A stretch of 64,000 nucleotides of DNA from Labedella phragmitis (GTDB lineage Bacteria > Actinomycetota > Actinomycetes > Actinomycetales > Microbacteriaceae): NCBI RefSeq assembly GCF_004078635.1, contig NZ_RZNB01000003.1:248001-312000 (forward strand). The letters run 5' to 3'. The notes under the pieces were generated by a model, which saw nothing but the letters and a program-made list of their open reading frames with translations, was not told the DNA's origin and ran no database searches. This document shows positions 25,975 to 33,913 of this stretch, one piece after another (position 1 is the stretch's first letter; each line of letters opens with the position of its first letter). The position numbers were made by a program, and so were the translations under genes.

Positions 25975-25980
25975 GCGATC

Positions 25981-26009
25981 AGCCTAATGTTCGACCCGTA
26001 CGATGACAA
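25981..26009 (-). promoter_or_regulatory. Promoter of the metal transporter operon
   Basis: On the minus strand, a -35 TTGTCA (26004-26009), a 17-base spacer and -10 TAGGCT (25981-25986). The -10 ends 6 bases before the ATG, so the transcript should begin at or next to the start codon. Confidence 0.75.
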
Positions 26010-26029
26010 TGTTCGGGTATCCGAACATT
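26008..26029. promoter_or_regulatory. Putative MntR operator
   Basis: A perfect inverted repeat AATGTTCGG-GTAT-CCGAACATT (9-bp arms, 4-base centre) that overlaps the -35 by two bases. A further half-site AATGTTCG lies at 25986-25993, abutting the -10. The position suits repression of the operon by its terminal gene product MntR; Zur or another regulator is possible. Confidence 0.65.
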
Positions 26030-26097
26030 GCTCCGGGTCACCGACCTCCGGTCATCGACCACCGGTGTCTCGCGCCCGCCGCTCGGGAACGCCAAAA

Positions 26098-26123
26098 AGC
26101 GCCAGGCCGATCGGCCTGGCGCT
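26098..26123 (-). terminator. Terminator of the bS22 gene
   Basis: A perfect 26-base palindrome (13-bp arms, AGCGCCAGGCCGA and its complement), preceded on the plus strand by AAAAA (so followed by U-rich RNA on the minus strand). It lies 16 bases after the bS22 stop. Confidence 0.75.
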
Positions 26124-26139
26124 CGTCCGACGCGCGACT

Positions 26140-26238
26140 CTACTTCTTGTTGCGGCGCTGGTGGCGGGTCTTACGAAGGAGCTTGCGGTGCTTCTTCTTC
26201 GCCATACGCTTGCGGCGCTTCTTGATAACAGAACCCAC
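26140..26238 (-). CDS. Small ribosomal protein bS22 (AURKAIP1/COX24-domain peptide)
   Basis: A 32-residue, extremely basic peptide: MGSVIKKRRKRMAKKKHRK followed by LLRKTRHQRRNKK. It matches the tiny actinobacterial protein found in the small ribosomal subunit. The start is GTG 26238 and the stop TAG. In mycobacteria the same gene lies near a BldC-like regulator and proC; all three are within 5 kb here. Confidence 0.9.
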   Translation of the reverse strand: MGSVIKKRRKRMAKKKHRKLLRKTRHQRRNKK

Positions 26239-26471
26239 GGATACCTCACTGAAGAATCGGAAAGGGTCACGACGAGCGCGACCTGAGAAAAAATGCCTCG
26301 GGACAGTCTAGCCGATCGGCGAGCCTCCGGGCGCACGGGCAGGATACGAGCCCGTCGAGGCCGGAAGATTCACGACGCGTCGGGGTTTGTTGGGTTGTCC
26401 CCCAAACATCCGACTACCCCCGTCGAGAGGGACGCGTCAGGATCAGGGGACCAAGGGATCGGGGGATCACC

Positions 26472-27038
26472 GTGGACGAGACGACTCACGACTGGTGGGT
26501 CCTGGGCGCGGATCACGGCCGCGCCCTGCTCCATATGCAGAGCGCGTGGGTCGGGCGGTCCGGACCGAGCGACTTCCGCCTGCCCGACGGCCGCGACGAG
26601 GACGAACTCGTCGCGAGCGGCGAGTTCGCGTCGTGCTCCTTCTCGCTCTGGTTCGAGCCCGTGCCCGGCGGAGTCCTCGTCGGCGACATGATCGCCGCGA
26701 ACGGAGCGGGCTACAAGATCGTCTCGGACCGAATCATCGAGGCATTCGACGAGCTCGACGTCGTGGGATTCCTCTCCACCCCGGCAGACCTGCGCACGCA
26801 CGACGGCTCGCGGCTCGCCGGCTTCCACTTGCTCCACGCCCTCCCCGAGTCTCCCGGCCACAAAGTCCGACCGTTCTTCGGTGATCTCGCCCACGTGTGG
26901 CTCTTCGAAGTGAGCTCTCGCGTGCGCTGGGAGCTCGCGCGTCGCGGCATCGACGACATGCGGATCCGCCCGGCCCGCGTGCTCACAGACGACGCGCACT
27001 GGCTCGTGAGCGACCTCTCGGCGCTCGATCCGCCGTGA
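26472..27038 (+). CDS. Hypothetical protein
   Basis: A 188-residue soluble protein with no family I recognise. It starts MDETTHDWWVLGADHGRALLHMQ, has a central WFEPVPGGVLVGDMIAANG and the C-terminal ELARRGIDDMRIRPARVLTDDAHWLV. No signal peptide or membrane helix is visible. GTG 26472 has GGGGGATC upstream. It sits between the bS22 and BldC-like genes on the opposite strand. Confidence 0.7.
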   Translation: MDETTHDWWVLGADHGRALLHMQSAWVGRSGPSDFRLPDGRDEDELVASGEFASCSFSLWFEPVPGGVLVGDMIAANGAGYKIVSDRIIEAFDELDVVGFLSTPADLRTHDGSRLAGFHLLHALPESPGHKVRPFFGDLAHVWLFEVSSRVRWELARRGIDDMRIRPARVLTDDAHWLVSDLSALDPP

Positions 27039-27083
27039 GTCGCGCTCGGAGCAGCCACACGCTCGGGCGACCGATCGGTCGCG

Positions 27084-27290
27084 TCAGGCGGAGTGCTCGC
27101 CCGCGTCGGCGACGGGCCTGTTGAGCACTGCGAGCACGGCGGACTCGGGCACCCGGAATGACCGACCGAATCGGATGGCGGGGAGGTCGCCCGAGTGCAC
27201 GTGCCGGTAGACGGTCATCTTCGACACCCGCATCATGTCGGCCACCTCGGCGACCGTGAGGAAACGGGCATCGGACAGTCCGTTGCTCAC
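27084..27290 (-). CDS. BldC-like helix-turn-helix DNA-binding protein
   Basis: A 68-residue excisionase/MerR-type winged helix: FLTVAEVADMMRVSKMTVYRHVHSGDLPAIRFGRSFRVPESAV. GTG 27290 has a strong GGGGAGG 6 bases upstream; the longer upstream frame is non-coding. BldC homologues control development in Streptomyces and occur next to the bS22 gene in many actinobacteria. An inverted repeat TCACT-TT-AGTGA lies in its upstream region (27371-27382). Confidence 0.9.
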   Translation of the reverse strand: MSNGLSDARFLTVAEVADMMRVSKMTVYRHVHSGDLPAIRFGRSFRVPESAVLAVLNRPVADAGEHSA

Positions 27291-27429
27291 GGGAACCTCC
27301 CCATCGTGTCGAGTGTGCGGCAGTATCGGCCGCGCCCGCGTGAGGCTCCTGTGACCGATGTGATTGACGATCACTTTAGTGACCGCGACTCCGAAAAGCC
27401 ATGCTCCCGAAGACGGGTCAGAAGGCCGC

Positions 27430-27867
27430 TCAGGGGCGGAGCTTCTTGCCGACGGCATGCACAGCGCTCGTGACGCGGTGGGTGGTGTCGGCGACGGCGT
27501 GGCCGATGGCGTCCGCGACCTGCTTCGCCTGATCCGGGAGGCTCGCGACCATCTGCCTCGCTTGCTCGGCCGGGTCGAAATCAGCGCTCAGGAACGGGAT
27601 GAGCCAGTCCTCGACGCTCTCGAGCGGCGTGTAGTCGAGGCTGTAGTAACGGTGCTGACCCTCCTCACGGACGGAGACGAGGCCGGCCTCCCTCAACACC
27701 TTGAGGTGCTTCGAGACCGTCGGCTGACTGAGCCCGAGGTGCGCGACGATCTCGGACACGCTCGTGCCCGGCTGCTCGTCCTCGGTGTCGGGCACGTGGC
27801 CGTCGAGCAGCACCTGGAGGATGTCGCGTCGCGTGGGATCCGCGATCACGGTGAAGATGTCGGCCAT
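27430..27867 (-). CDS. ArsR-family transcriptional regulator
   Basis: A 145-residue regulator: ADIFTVIADPTRRDILQVLLDGH followed by the recognition region VSEIVAHLGLSQPTVSKHLKVLREAGLVSVREEGQHRYYSLD. No cysteine cluster for metals is present, so it may sense something else. The C-terminal ~50 residues form an amphipathic helix with many Val/Ala (AKQVADAIGHAVADTTHRVTSAV). ATG 27867 follows TAGCCT by 7 bases (27875-27880, minus strand). It is divergent from the potassium transporter genes 35 bases away, a possible target. Confidence 0.9.
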   Translation of the reverse strand: MADIFTVIADPTRRDILQVLLDGHVPDTEDEQPGTSVSEIVAHLGLSQPTVSKHLKVLREAGLVSVREEGQHRYYSLDYTPLESVEDWLIPFLSADFDPAEQARQMVASLPDQAKQVADAIGHAVADTTHRVTSAVHAVGKKLRP

Positions 27868-27902
27868 GGCCTCAAGGCTAGTGAGTCCGGGGACGGAGTA
27901 CC

Positions 27903-29399
27903 ATGACATTCGATTCGCTCGGTTCGACACCGAAATCACAGGCACCGGGGGTCTCCATGGCACTCAAGGGCGACCTCCATCGCTCTCCGATCGCGCACCG
28001 CTACTTCTGGGAACGGGTCCGCGACGCCGTCAACGACTTCACGGGCAGTTCGCCGTCGCGATTCGCGATCCTCGTGTTCACGTTCCTCATCCTCGTGTTC
28101 ACGCTCCTCTTCAGCCTCCCGATCGCGACGAACAGCGGCGAGCGCGCCGAACTGGCCGACGCGTTCTTCACGGCTGTGTCCGTCATCTGCGTCACAGGAC
28201 TCGCGACGGTCGACATGGCGTCGCACTGGTCGCTCGTCGGCCACATCTTCGTCTACATCGGCGTCCAGATCGGCGCTGTCGGGGTTCTGACCCTTGCGTC
28301 TATCCTCGGACTCGTCATCTCGCGCCGCCTCGGACTCCGCGCGAAGCTCATCGCAGCGAGCGACTCGAACCCGCTGCGTGCGCACCACGGGCCCGTCTCC
28401 GAGAGTCAGGCCGTCCGCCTCGGCGAGGTCGGCAACCTCCTCGTGACCGTCGCACTCAGCCTCGTCGTCATCGAGGCCGGCGTCGCGGCCCTCTTGTTCC
28501 CCCGCATGCTGATCGACGGGATCCCCCTCTGGGACGCGATCTGGAACAGCTTCTACTACTCGGCGATGGCTTTCACGAACACGGGCTTCACCCCGAACGC
28601 CGAGGGCCTCGCCCGGTTCGAGAACGACTACTGGTTCCTGTCGATCCTCATGATCGGCGTCTTCCTCGGGGCCGTCGGCTTCCCTGTGATCTACGCGCTC
28701 CAGAAGCAGCTGCTCAAGCCGCGGCTCTGGTCGCTGCACGTCAAGCTCACGGTCGTGACGACGGTGCTGCTCCTCTTCATGGGCGCGCTCGCGTTCATCA
28801 TCCTCGAGTACAACAACCCGAAGACCTTCGGCACCTTGAACGCGTCGGACACGATCTTCCAATCGCTGTTCCTGTCGATGATGACGAGGTCCGGCGGATT
28901 CGCGACGATCGACATCCCCGACCTCAACGGATCGAGCCTTCTCGTCGCCGACATGCTCATGTTCATCGGCGGCGGCTCGGCGTCCACCGGCGGTGGCATC
29001 AAAGTGACGACGCTCGCCGTCCTGTTCCTCTCGGCCGTCGCCGAGGCGAAGGGCAACCCCGACATGGAGGCGTTCGGACGCCGGATCCCCGGCGACGTCT
29101 CGCGCGTCGCCGTGAGCGTCGTCCTGTGGGGGGCGACGATCGTCGCCGTCTCGACCGTGACGCTCCTGCACATCACGAAGGCCTCACTCGACTACGTGCT
29201 CTTCGACGTCATCTCGGCATTCGGCACGGTGGGCCTCTCCACGGGCCTCACGGGTGATCTCCCGGAATCCGGCAAGTACGTGCTCGGACTCACGATGCTC
29301 CTCGGTCGCGTTGGTACAGTGACACTCGCAGCGGCGGTGGCGGCAAGTCAGACGTCGAAGCTCTTCAGACGTCCAGAGGAAAGGCCGATCGTTGGTTGA
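27903..29399 (+). CDS. Trk/Ktr potassium transporter membrane subunit
   Basis: Imports potassium (KtrB/TrkH family). The 498-residue protein has the four P-loop/filter regions, visible at AVSVICVTGLATVDMASHW, YYSAMAFTNTGFTPNAEGL, FLSMMTRSGGFATIDIPDL and ISAFGTVGLSTGLTGDLPE, plus the GGGSASTGGGIKVTTLAVLF helix break. ATG 27903 has GGAG upstream. It overlaps the regulatory subunit gene by 8 bases. Confidence 0.95.
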   Translation: MTFDSLGSTPKSQAPGVSMALKGDLHRSPIAHRYFWERVRDAVNDFTGSSPSRFAILVFTFLILVFTLLFSLPIATNSGERAELADAFFTAVSVICVTGLATVDMASHWSLVGHIFVYIGVQIGAVGVLTLASILGLVISRRLGLRAKLIAASDSNPLRAHHGPVSESQAVRLGEVGNLLVTVALSLVVIEAGVAALLFPRMLIDGIPLWDAIWNSFYYSAMAFTNTGFTPNAEGLARFENDYWFLSILMIGVFLGAVGFPVIYALQKQLLKPRLWSLHVKLTVVTTVLLLFMGALAFIILEYNNPKTFGTLNASDTIFQSLFLSMMTRSGGFATIDIPDLNGSSLLVADMLMFIGGGSASTGGGIKVTTLAVLFLSAVAEAKGNPDMEAFGRRIPGDVSRVAVSVVLWGATIVAVSTVTLLHITKASLDYVLFDVISAFGTVGLSTGLTGDLPESGKYVLGLTMLLGRVGTVTLAAAVAASQTSKLFRRPEERPIVG

Positions 29400-30063
29400 T
29401 CGCATCAAGCACGACGCGCCCGTTCTCGTGATCGGGCTGGGTCGGTTCGGCGCGGCGTGCGCCGGGGAACTCGATCGGCTCGACCGCGAAGTGCTCGCGA
29501 TCGACGAGGACATGGGCCTCGTCCAGAAGTGGTCCGAGCGGATCACGCACACGGTCCAGGCCGACGCCCGCAATCTGGAGGCCCTCAAGCAGATCGGTGC
29601 TGCGGACTTCTCGATCGCCGTCGTCGCCGTCGGCTCGTCGATCGAGGCGAGCGTGCTCATCACCGCGAACCTCGTCGACCTCAAGGTGCCGCAGATCTGG
29701 GCCAAGGCTGTCTCGCAGTCGCACGGCAAGATCCTCACCCGCGTCGGCGCCAATCACGTCATCTACCCCGAGGCGGAGGCTGGCGAGCGCGTCGCGCACC
29801 TCGTGAGCGGCCGGATGCTCGACTTCATCCAGTTCGACGACGATTTCGTCCTCGTGAAGATGTACCCGCCGAAGCCCATCCGCGGCCTCAACCTCACCGA
29901 GAGCGGCGTGCGCACGAAGCACCGCATCACCGTCGTGGGTGTCAAGAGCCCCGGAAAGCCGTTCACCTACGCGACCGCGGACACGGTCGTCTCGAACCAC
30001 GACCTCATCATCGTGTCGGGCACGTCCGCCGACATCGAGCGCTTCGCGGCCCTCGGCTCCTGA
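29392..30063 (+). CDS. Trk/Ktr potassium uptake regulatory subunit (RCK protein)
   Basis: A 223-residue cytosolic gating ring protein. The N-terminal nucleotide-binding fold is APVLVIGLGRFGAACAGEL with VLAIDEDMGLVQKWSERI, followed by the C-terminal RCK_C domain (GLNLTESGVRTKHRITVVGV). The start is TTG 29392 with AGAGGAAAGG upstream and translational overlap with the membrane subunit. It is followed by palindromic repeat copy 2. Confidence 0.94.
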   Translation: MVDRIKHDAPVLVIGLGRFGAACAGELDRLDREVLAIDEDMGLVQKWSERITHTVQADARNLEALKQIGAADFSIAVVAVGSSIEASVLITANLVDLKVPQIWAKAVSQSHGKILTRVGANHVIYPEAEAGERVAHLVSGRMLDFIQFDDDFVLVKMYPPKPIRGLNLTESGVRTKHRITVVGVKSPGKPFTYATADTVVSNHDLIIVSGTSADIERFAALGS

Positions 30064-30076
30064 CCCCCGGGCGCGT

Positions 30077-30125
30077 TGATTTGGCGATGGTGCGCGTAAC
30101 GACGTGCACCATCGCCAAATTGATG
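30077..30125. repeat. Palindromic repeat, copy 2 (also bidirectional terminator)
   Basis: A 15-bp perfect stem (ATTTGGCGATGGTGC at 30079-30093, pairing with 30106-30120) with a 12-base loop, between the convergent potassium gene and proC. It is nearly identical to the element at 21959-22005, including the loop start GCGTAAC and the flank ATTGATG. Confidence 0.7.
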
Positions 30126-30126
30126 G

Positions 30127-30975
30127 TCAGGGGGTGGGGGCCGCGAGCTCGCGAGCGCGCGCGAGGGCGGCGTCCGTCGCCTCGGTGAAGACGCGCTCGA
30201 GGCCGGCTGCTCGGAGGACCGCGATCGCGCGCTCCGTCGTGCCCTTGGGGCTCGTGACTTGGATGCGCAGCTCCTCGGCGGTCTTCTCCGATGACACGAG
30301 CAGTTCGGCCGCTCCGAGGAAGGTCTGCGACACCAGCAGGTCGGCCTCCTCGGGCGTGAATCCCTTGCCGATGGCCGTGCGAGTGAACTCCTCGACGAGG
30401 TAGAACACGTAGGCGGGGCCGGAGCCCGAGATCGTGCTGAGGGCGTCGAGTTTCCCCTCCGGAACCTCGAGCACCTCTCCGACGGTCTCGAACACCGAGC
30501 GCACGACCGCGAGGTCGTCGTCGCTCGAACGCGTCCCCGCGGACAGGCCGGTGAGGCCGCGACCCACGATCGACGGCGTGTTCGGCATCGAGCGGATGAC
30601 GGCGACCCCCTCCTGCAGGATCGATTCGAAGGTCGCGACGGTCACGCCGGCGGCGACGCTCACGACGATCGTGCCCGGCTCGAGGACGTCGGCGATCTCG
30701 CGGAGCAGGTCGGGGACCATGGCGGGCTTGACCGCCACGAGCACGACGGCGGCGCCCTCGACGGCCTCGCGGTTCGCGTCCGGTCGCTCCTCGAGGGCGA
30801 GGGACGTGACCCCGCGGAGGCGACCGAGCGGCTCAGCCTTCTCGCGCGTCCGGTTCGTCACGGTGATGCCGCCGTCGACCTCGACGTGCGGTTGCACGAG
30901 GCCCGAGAGGATCGCACCGCCCATCGAACCGGTGCCGAGGATCGCAATGCGGGGAAGAGTCGTCGGGGTGCTCAC
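30127..30975 (-). CDS. proC: Pyrroline-5-carboxylate reductase
   Basis: Last enzyme of proline synthesis, reducing pyrroline-5-carboxylate with NAD(P)H. The 282-residue protein has the Rossmann loop [56 protein letters not shown] and the C-terminal signature [22 protein letters not shown] with [18 protein letters not shown] 30975 has TAGGAT 6 bases upstream (30982-30987, minus strand). Confidence 0.96.
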   Translation of the reverse strand: MSTPTTLPRIAILGTGSMGGAILSGLVQPHVEVDGGITVTNRTREKAEPLGRLRGVTSLALEERPDANREAVEGAAVVLVAVKPAMVPDLLREIADVLEPGTIVVSVAAGVTVATFESILQEGVAVIRSMPNTPSIVGRGLTGLSAGTRSSDDDLAVVRSVFETVGEVLEVPEGKLDALSTISGSGPAYVFYLVEEFTRTAIGKGFTPEEADLLVSQTFLGAAELLVSSEKTAEELRIQVTSPKGTTERAIAVLRAAGLERVFTEATDAALARARELAAPTP

Positions 30976-31060
30976 GAGCCCATCCTAGGAGGCCGTCGAG
31001 GCGCTATCGTGGCTCGGTGGCGGCTCATGCCGGCGAACGCACGAGGAGACGACAGGAACG

Positions 31061-31204
31061 ATGGCGATCACGATCGGGCACGGCACTCGTGTGCTCTTCA
31101 CCGACGACAGCGTCACCGACACCGGCCGCCGCGAGGTCCTCGACACGGCCATCTGTGATGACGACTCGCGGCACGCCTTCGTCTCGACAGGAGCGGCCTC
31201 GTGA
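31061..31204 (+). pseudogene. Tiny ORF resembling a truncated SGNH/GDSL hydrolase N-terminus
   Basis: A 47-residue ORF with AGGAACG before ATG 31061, ending in the GTGA overlap with the kinase gene. Residues 8-23 ([16 protein letters not shown]) resemble block I of SGNH hydrolases (GDSxT with the catalytic Ser), but the Gly is Asp and the rest of the enzyme is absent. The likely explanation is internal deletion of a hydrolase gene that left its start and stop coupling. A genuine small coupled peptide is the alternative. Confidence 0.5.
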
Positions 31205-32136
31205 CCACGCTCAACCGTCTCGCCGTCGACGGAGGCCAGACGGGCACGCGGTTGAGGCTCACCGATGGCACCGGGACCGTGCTCGTCGAGCAGGAGCTGC
31301 CCGGCATCCTCACCGACCGGCCGATCCTCCCGCAGGTCGCGGCCTACTCGACGGAGCTCGCCGCGGTCTCCGGACACCGGATCGACGAACTCGCCCTCGG
31401 CCTCTCCGGACTCACTCCCGCCGCGTCGCGGCCCGAGGTTCTCCTCGCCGCCGTGGCTCCGCTCGGCGTGCGCCGAGTAGCGCTCGCCCACGACTCGGTG
31501 AGCGGGTACCTCGCCGCCAACGGCCTCACGACGGGAGCGATGCTCGCGGTCGGCACGGGGGTCGTGATCCTGGCGGCGTCGGAGACCTCCGTGGCCAAGG
31601 TCGACGGCTGGGGCTACCTCGTCGGCGATGTCGGCAGCGGTTTCTGGATCGGCCGGGCCGGCCTCGAAGCGGCGATGCGCGCATTCGACGGTCGCGGCGA
31701 GCCGACGGTGCTCGAGGCGGCGGCCCGGGATCGCTTCGGAGCTCTCGACGAGCTGTACATGGTGATCCAGGGCGACGAACGCCGCGTGTCCGTCGTCGCG
31801 TCCTTCTGCCGCACGGTCATCGAGGCCGCGACGGCGGGCGACGGCGTGTCGCTCCGCATCGTCTCGGCGGCCGCCCGAGAGCTCGCGCACTCCGCCGCGA
31901 CGGCACTCCGACGGACGGGTTGGGAGCCGGGCTCCGCGACGCGTGTCGGGGCCGTCGGAGCCCCCGTCACCCGCTCGGAACTCATGCGGAGCGAACTCGC
32001 GGCGGGGCTCACGATCGAAGCCCCCGGCGCGCTCCTCGAGCCGCCCCTCGGCGAGCCGATCGACGGCGTCGGAGCCCTTCTCGACGTGCCGCCGACCCAC
32101 GCGCTGCACGGATCGATCCTCATCGCGTCGGCCTGA
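31201..32136 (+). CDS. BadF/BadG-type sugar kinase (N-acetylglucosamine kinase-like)
   Basis: A 311-residue ASKHA-fold ATPase/kinase: [20 protein letters not shown] (phosphate 1), [31 protein letters not shown] (phosphate 2) and [19 protein letters not shown]. The GTG start 31201 is fused to the stop of the tiny upstream ORF. Related enzymes phosphorylate N-acetylglucosamine or similar sugars; the exact sugar is not visible. The gene is convergent with tadA. Confidence 0.88.
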   Translation: MTTLNRLAVDGGQTGTRLRLTDGTGTVLVEQELPGILTDRPILPQVAAYSTELAAVSGHRIDELALGLSGLTPAASRPEVLLAAVAPLGVRRVALAHDSVSGYLAANGLTTGAMLAVGTGVVILAASETSVAKVDGWGYLVGDVGSGFWIGRAGLEAAMRAFDGRGEPTVLEAAARDRFGALDELYMVIQGDERRVSVVASFCRTVIEAATAGDGVSLRIVSAAARELAHSAATALRRTGWEPGSATRVGAVGAPVTRSELMRSELAAGLTIEAPGALLEPPLGEPIDGVGALLDVPPTHALHGSILIASA

Positions 32137-32264
32137 CGTTCGCCGTCCCCGCGGGATCGTCTCTCGCGGGCGGGCATGGGCCCCGGACCGGTCGGAGATC
32201 CGACGGCGTCAGCCCCAGTCGCCGCGGTCCGGCGACGCGCGACGGCTGGATCGCGCCGCCGTCC

Positions 32265-32750
32265 TCAGAGCTCGGTCGGCTGCTCTCCTCGGAAGAACCG
32301 GGTGAGCAGTCTCGAGCAGCGTTCCTCGTCCACGCCTCCGACGACCTCGACGCGGTGGTTGAGTCGTCGGTCGCGCACGAGGTCGAAGACGGATCCCGCA
32401 GCCCCGGCCTTGTCGTCCCAGGCTCCGAAAGCGAGCCTGTCGAGCCGAGCGGCGACGATCGCACCCGCGCACATGACGCAGGGCTCGAGCGTCACGACGA
32501 GCGTCGCTCCCGGCAACCGCCAGTCCCCCGTCGCGGCAGCGGCGTCGCGGATCGCGATGACCTCGGCGTGGGCGGTGGGGTCGTGGTCGCCCTCTTTGCG
32601 GTTCCGACCCCGACCAATCACGCGCCCATCGCGGTCAAGGACGACGGCACCGACGGGCACGTCTCCGGCCTCGAGGGCCGTTTCAGCCTCAGCGTGCGCG
32701 TACTCCATCGCCTCGAGGATCATGCGGTCGACGATCACGATGATCCGCAT
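32265..32750 (-). CDS. tadA: tRNA(Arg) adenosine-34 deaminase TadA
   Basis: Converts A34 to inosine in the tRNA(Arg)(ACG) anticodon. The 161-residue cytidine-deaminase-fold protein has the zinc/catalytic sites HAE (residues 61-63) and PCVMC (Cys91, Cys94). The start could be ATG 32750, with GGGAGAGG directly before it, or ATG 32723 ([14 protein letters not shown]), which matches family length better. It is divergent from upp, 36 bases away. Confidence 0.94.
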   Translation of the reverse strand: MRIIVIVDRMILEAMEYAHAEAETALEAGDVPVGAVVLDRDGRVIGRGRNRKEGDHDPTAHAEVIAIRDAAAATGDWRLPGATLVVTLEPCVMCAGAIVAARLDRLAFGAWDDKAGAAGSVFDLVRDRRLNHRVEVVGGVDEERCSRLLTRFFRGEQPTEL

Positions 32751-32786
32751 CCTCTCCCGACAGGTGCAACCGGTAGGTTAGAGCCT

Positions 32787-33419
32787 ATGCGAGTGCACGT
32801 TGCCGACCACCCCCTCATCACCCACAAGCTCACCGTCTTGCGGGACGAGCGGACGCCGTCGCCCGTGTTCCGAGCGCTGACCGAAGAGCTCGTCACGCTG
32901 CTCGCCTACGAGGCGACGCGCAACGTGCGGACGGAGTCCGTCACGATCCAGACTCCCGTGACGGAGACGCTCGGCCTCGAGATCAGCCGCCCCCGGCCAC
33001 TCGTCGTCCCGATCCTCCGCGCGGGCCTCGGCATGCTCGACGGGATGGTCAAGCTTCTCCCGACCGCCGAGGTCGGCTTCCTCGGCATGGTGCGGAACGA
33101 AGAGACGCTCGAGCCGACGACGTACGCGGAACGACTGCCGGACGATCTGTCCGACCGTCAGTGCTTCGTCCTCGATCCCATGCTCGCGACGGGCGGATCG
33201 CTCGGTGCCGCCATCGAGTTCCTCTTCGATCGCGGTGCCGTCGACGTCACGGCGATCTGCCTGCTCGCGGCGCCCGAGGGCGTCGCCGCCCTCGAGAAGG
33301 CCACGGAAGGCCGCGACGTCACGATCGTGCTCGGGTCGCTCGACGAGCGCCTCAACGAGAACGGTTACATCGTGCCCGGTCTCGGTGACGCGGGCGACCG
33401 CCTCTACGGCCTGGTCTGA
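32787..33419 (+). CDS. upp: Uracil phosphoribosyltransferase
   Basis: Salvages uracil to UMP using PRPP. The 210-residue protein has [19 protein letters not shown], the PRPP loop [20 protein letters not shown] and the uracil-binding C-terminus [23 protein letters not shown] 32787 lies 7 bases after TAGGTT (32774-32779). The tadA-upp head-to-head arrangement is common in actinobacteria. Confidence 0.97.
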   Translation: MRVHVADHPLITHKLTVLRDERTPSPVFRALTEELVTLLAYEATRNVRTESVTIQTPVTETLGLEISRPRPLVVPILRAGLGMLDGMVKLLPTAEVGFLGMVRNEETLEPTTYAERLPDDLSDRQCFVLDPMLATGGSLGAAIEFLFDRGAVDVTAICLLAAPEGVAALEKATEGRDVTIVLGSLDERLNENGYIVPGLGDAGDRLYGLV

Positions 33420-33434
33420 CCCTTCCTCGCTCGT

Positions 33435-33453
33435 AGGACGCGACGAACGTCCT
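33435..33453 (+). terminator. Weak hairpin after upp
   Basis: A 6-bp stem AGGACG/CGTCCT with a 7-base loop, 16 bases after the upp stop. A second, longer-range pairing CCTGCGA/TCGCAGG follows. A probable but not strong terminator. Confidence 0.4.
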
Positions 33454-33562
33454 GCGAACCGGACCAGGACGTCTCCCAACAGCTCGCAGGATCCGCGATG
33501 ATGAACAACTGCGGCGAAGAACCTGCATTATGACCGCGACTTTCGTCACCTTGTGCAATGAA

Positions 33563-33592
33563 TTGACACACTTCTCCGCGCGTGTGTTTAAT
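33563..33592 (+). promoter_or_regulatory. Strong sigma-70-type promoter of the leader-peptide/regulator unit
   Basis: TTGACA (33563-33568), an 18-base spacer and TTTAAT (33587-33592). It is the closest match to consensus in the window, inside an AT-rich stretch. The -10 ends 7 bases before the ATG of the leader peptide, so the message should be leaderless. Confidence 0.8.
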
Positions 33593-33599
33593 CAACCTC

Positions 33600-33701
33600 A
33601 TGACTGACAACGCGTACGTCCCGGGCTCCGTCGAGCTTCATCGGACTGCCGGCATGATGATGGCCGGCCGCGTCGCCTCCTGTTGTCGAATGTGCCGCTG
33701 A
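33600..33701 (+). CDS. Cysteine-rich leader peptide (putative attenuator uORF)
   Basis: A 33-residue ORF that begins right at the predicted transcription start and ends ASCCRMCR, with Cys at positions 28, 29 and 32. The middle, VELHRTAGMMM, resembles the actinobacterial putative leader peptides found before sulfur- or metal-related genes. It is followed by a 212-base hairpin-rich leader before the winged-helix regulator gene. Ribosome stalling at the Cys codons when cysteinyl-tRNA is scarce could control the downstream gene. This is inferred from layout, not shown. Confidence 0.7.
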   Translation: MTDNAYVPGSVELHRTAGMMMAGRVASCCRMCR

Positions 33702-33913
33702 TCCTGCGCCGTTCGCCCCGATCCCACCCCACCGTCGCAGCCACAGCCGGTCACGGGATCTCCGCGGGTCCTTCGGACCTCGCGGCCGACTGACGCTCCG
33801 CCGGTCGGCGCTCCCGAACCCCACCCGGGTTCCTTCTCGAACAGGACGACGCGGTCGTCGCTCGTTCCGACCTCCGGGTCGCACCGTCTTCATCATCATC
33901 AAGGACTCCTCCC
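33702..33913 (+). promoter_or_regulatory. Structured 5' leader between the uORF and the regulator gene
   Basis: It contains short hairpins: GGGTCC-ttc-GGACC near 33763-33778, GAACCC-cacccg-GGTTC near 33817-33833, and GACGAC-gcg-GTCGTC near 33844-33858. An SD-like AAGGAC lies at 33900-33905. The arrangement is compatible with attenuation; no classic U-tract terminator is visible. Confidence 0.5.

Noticed and set aside
27371-27382. Inverted repeat TCACT-TT-AGTGA upstream of the BldC-like gene
   Set aside because: Short and of low complexity; no second copy nearby, and BldC is known to bind direct repeats, so I mention it only in the gene entry.
31017-32786. The upstream extension of the upp reading frame
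   Set aside because: It covers the kinase gene in another frame and tadA antisense; upp has a precise start at 32787 with its own -10.
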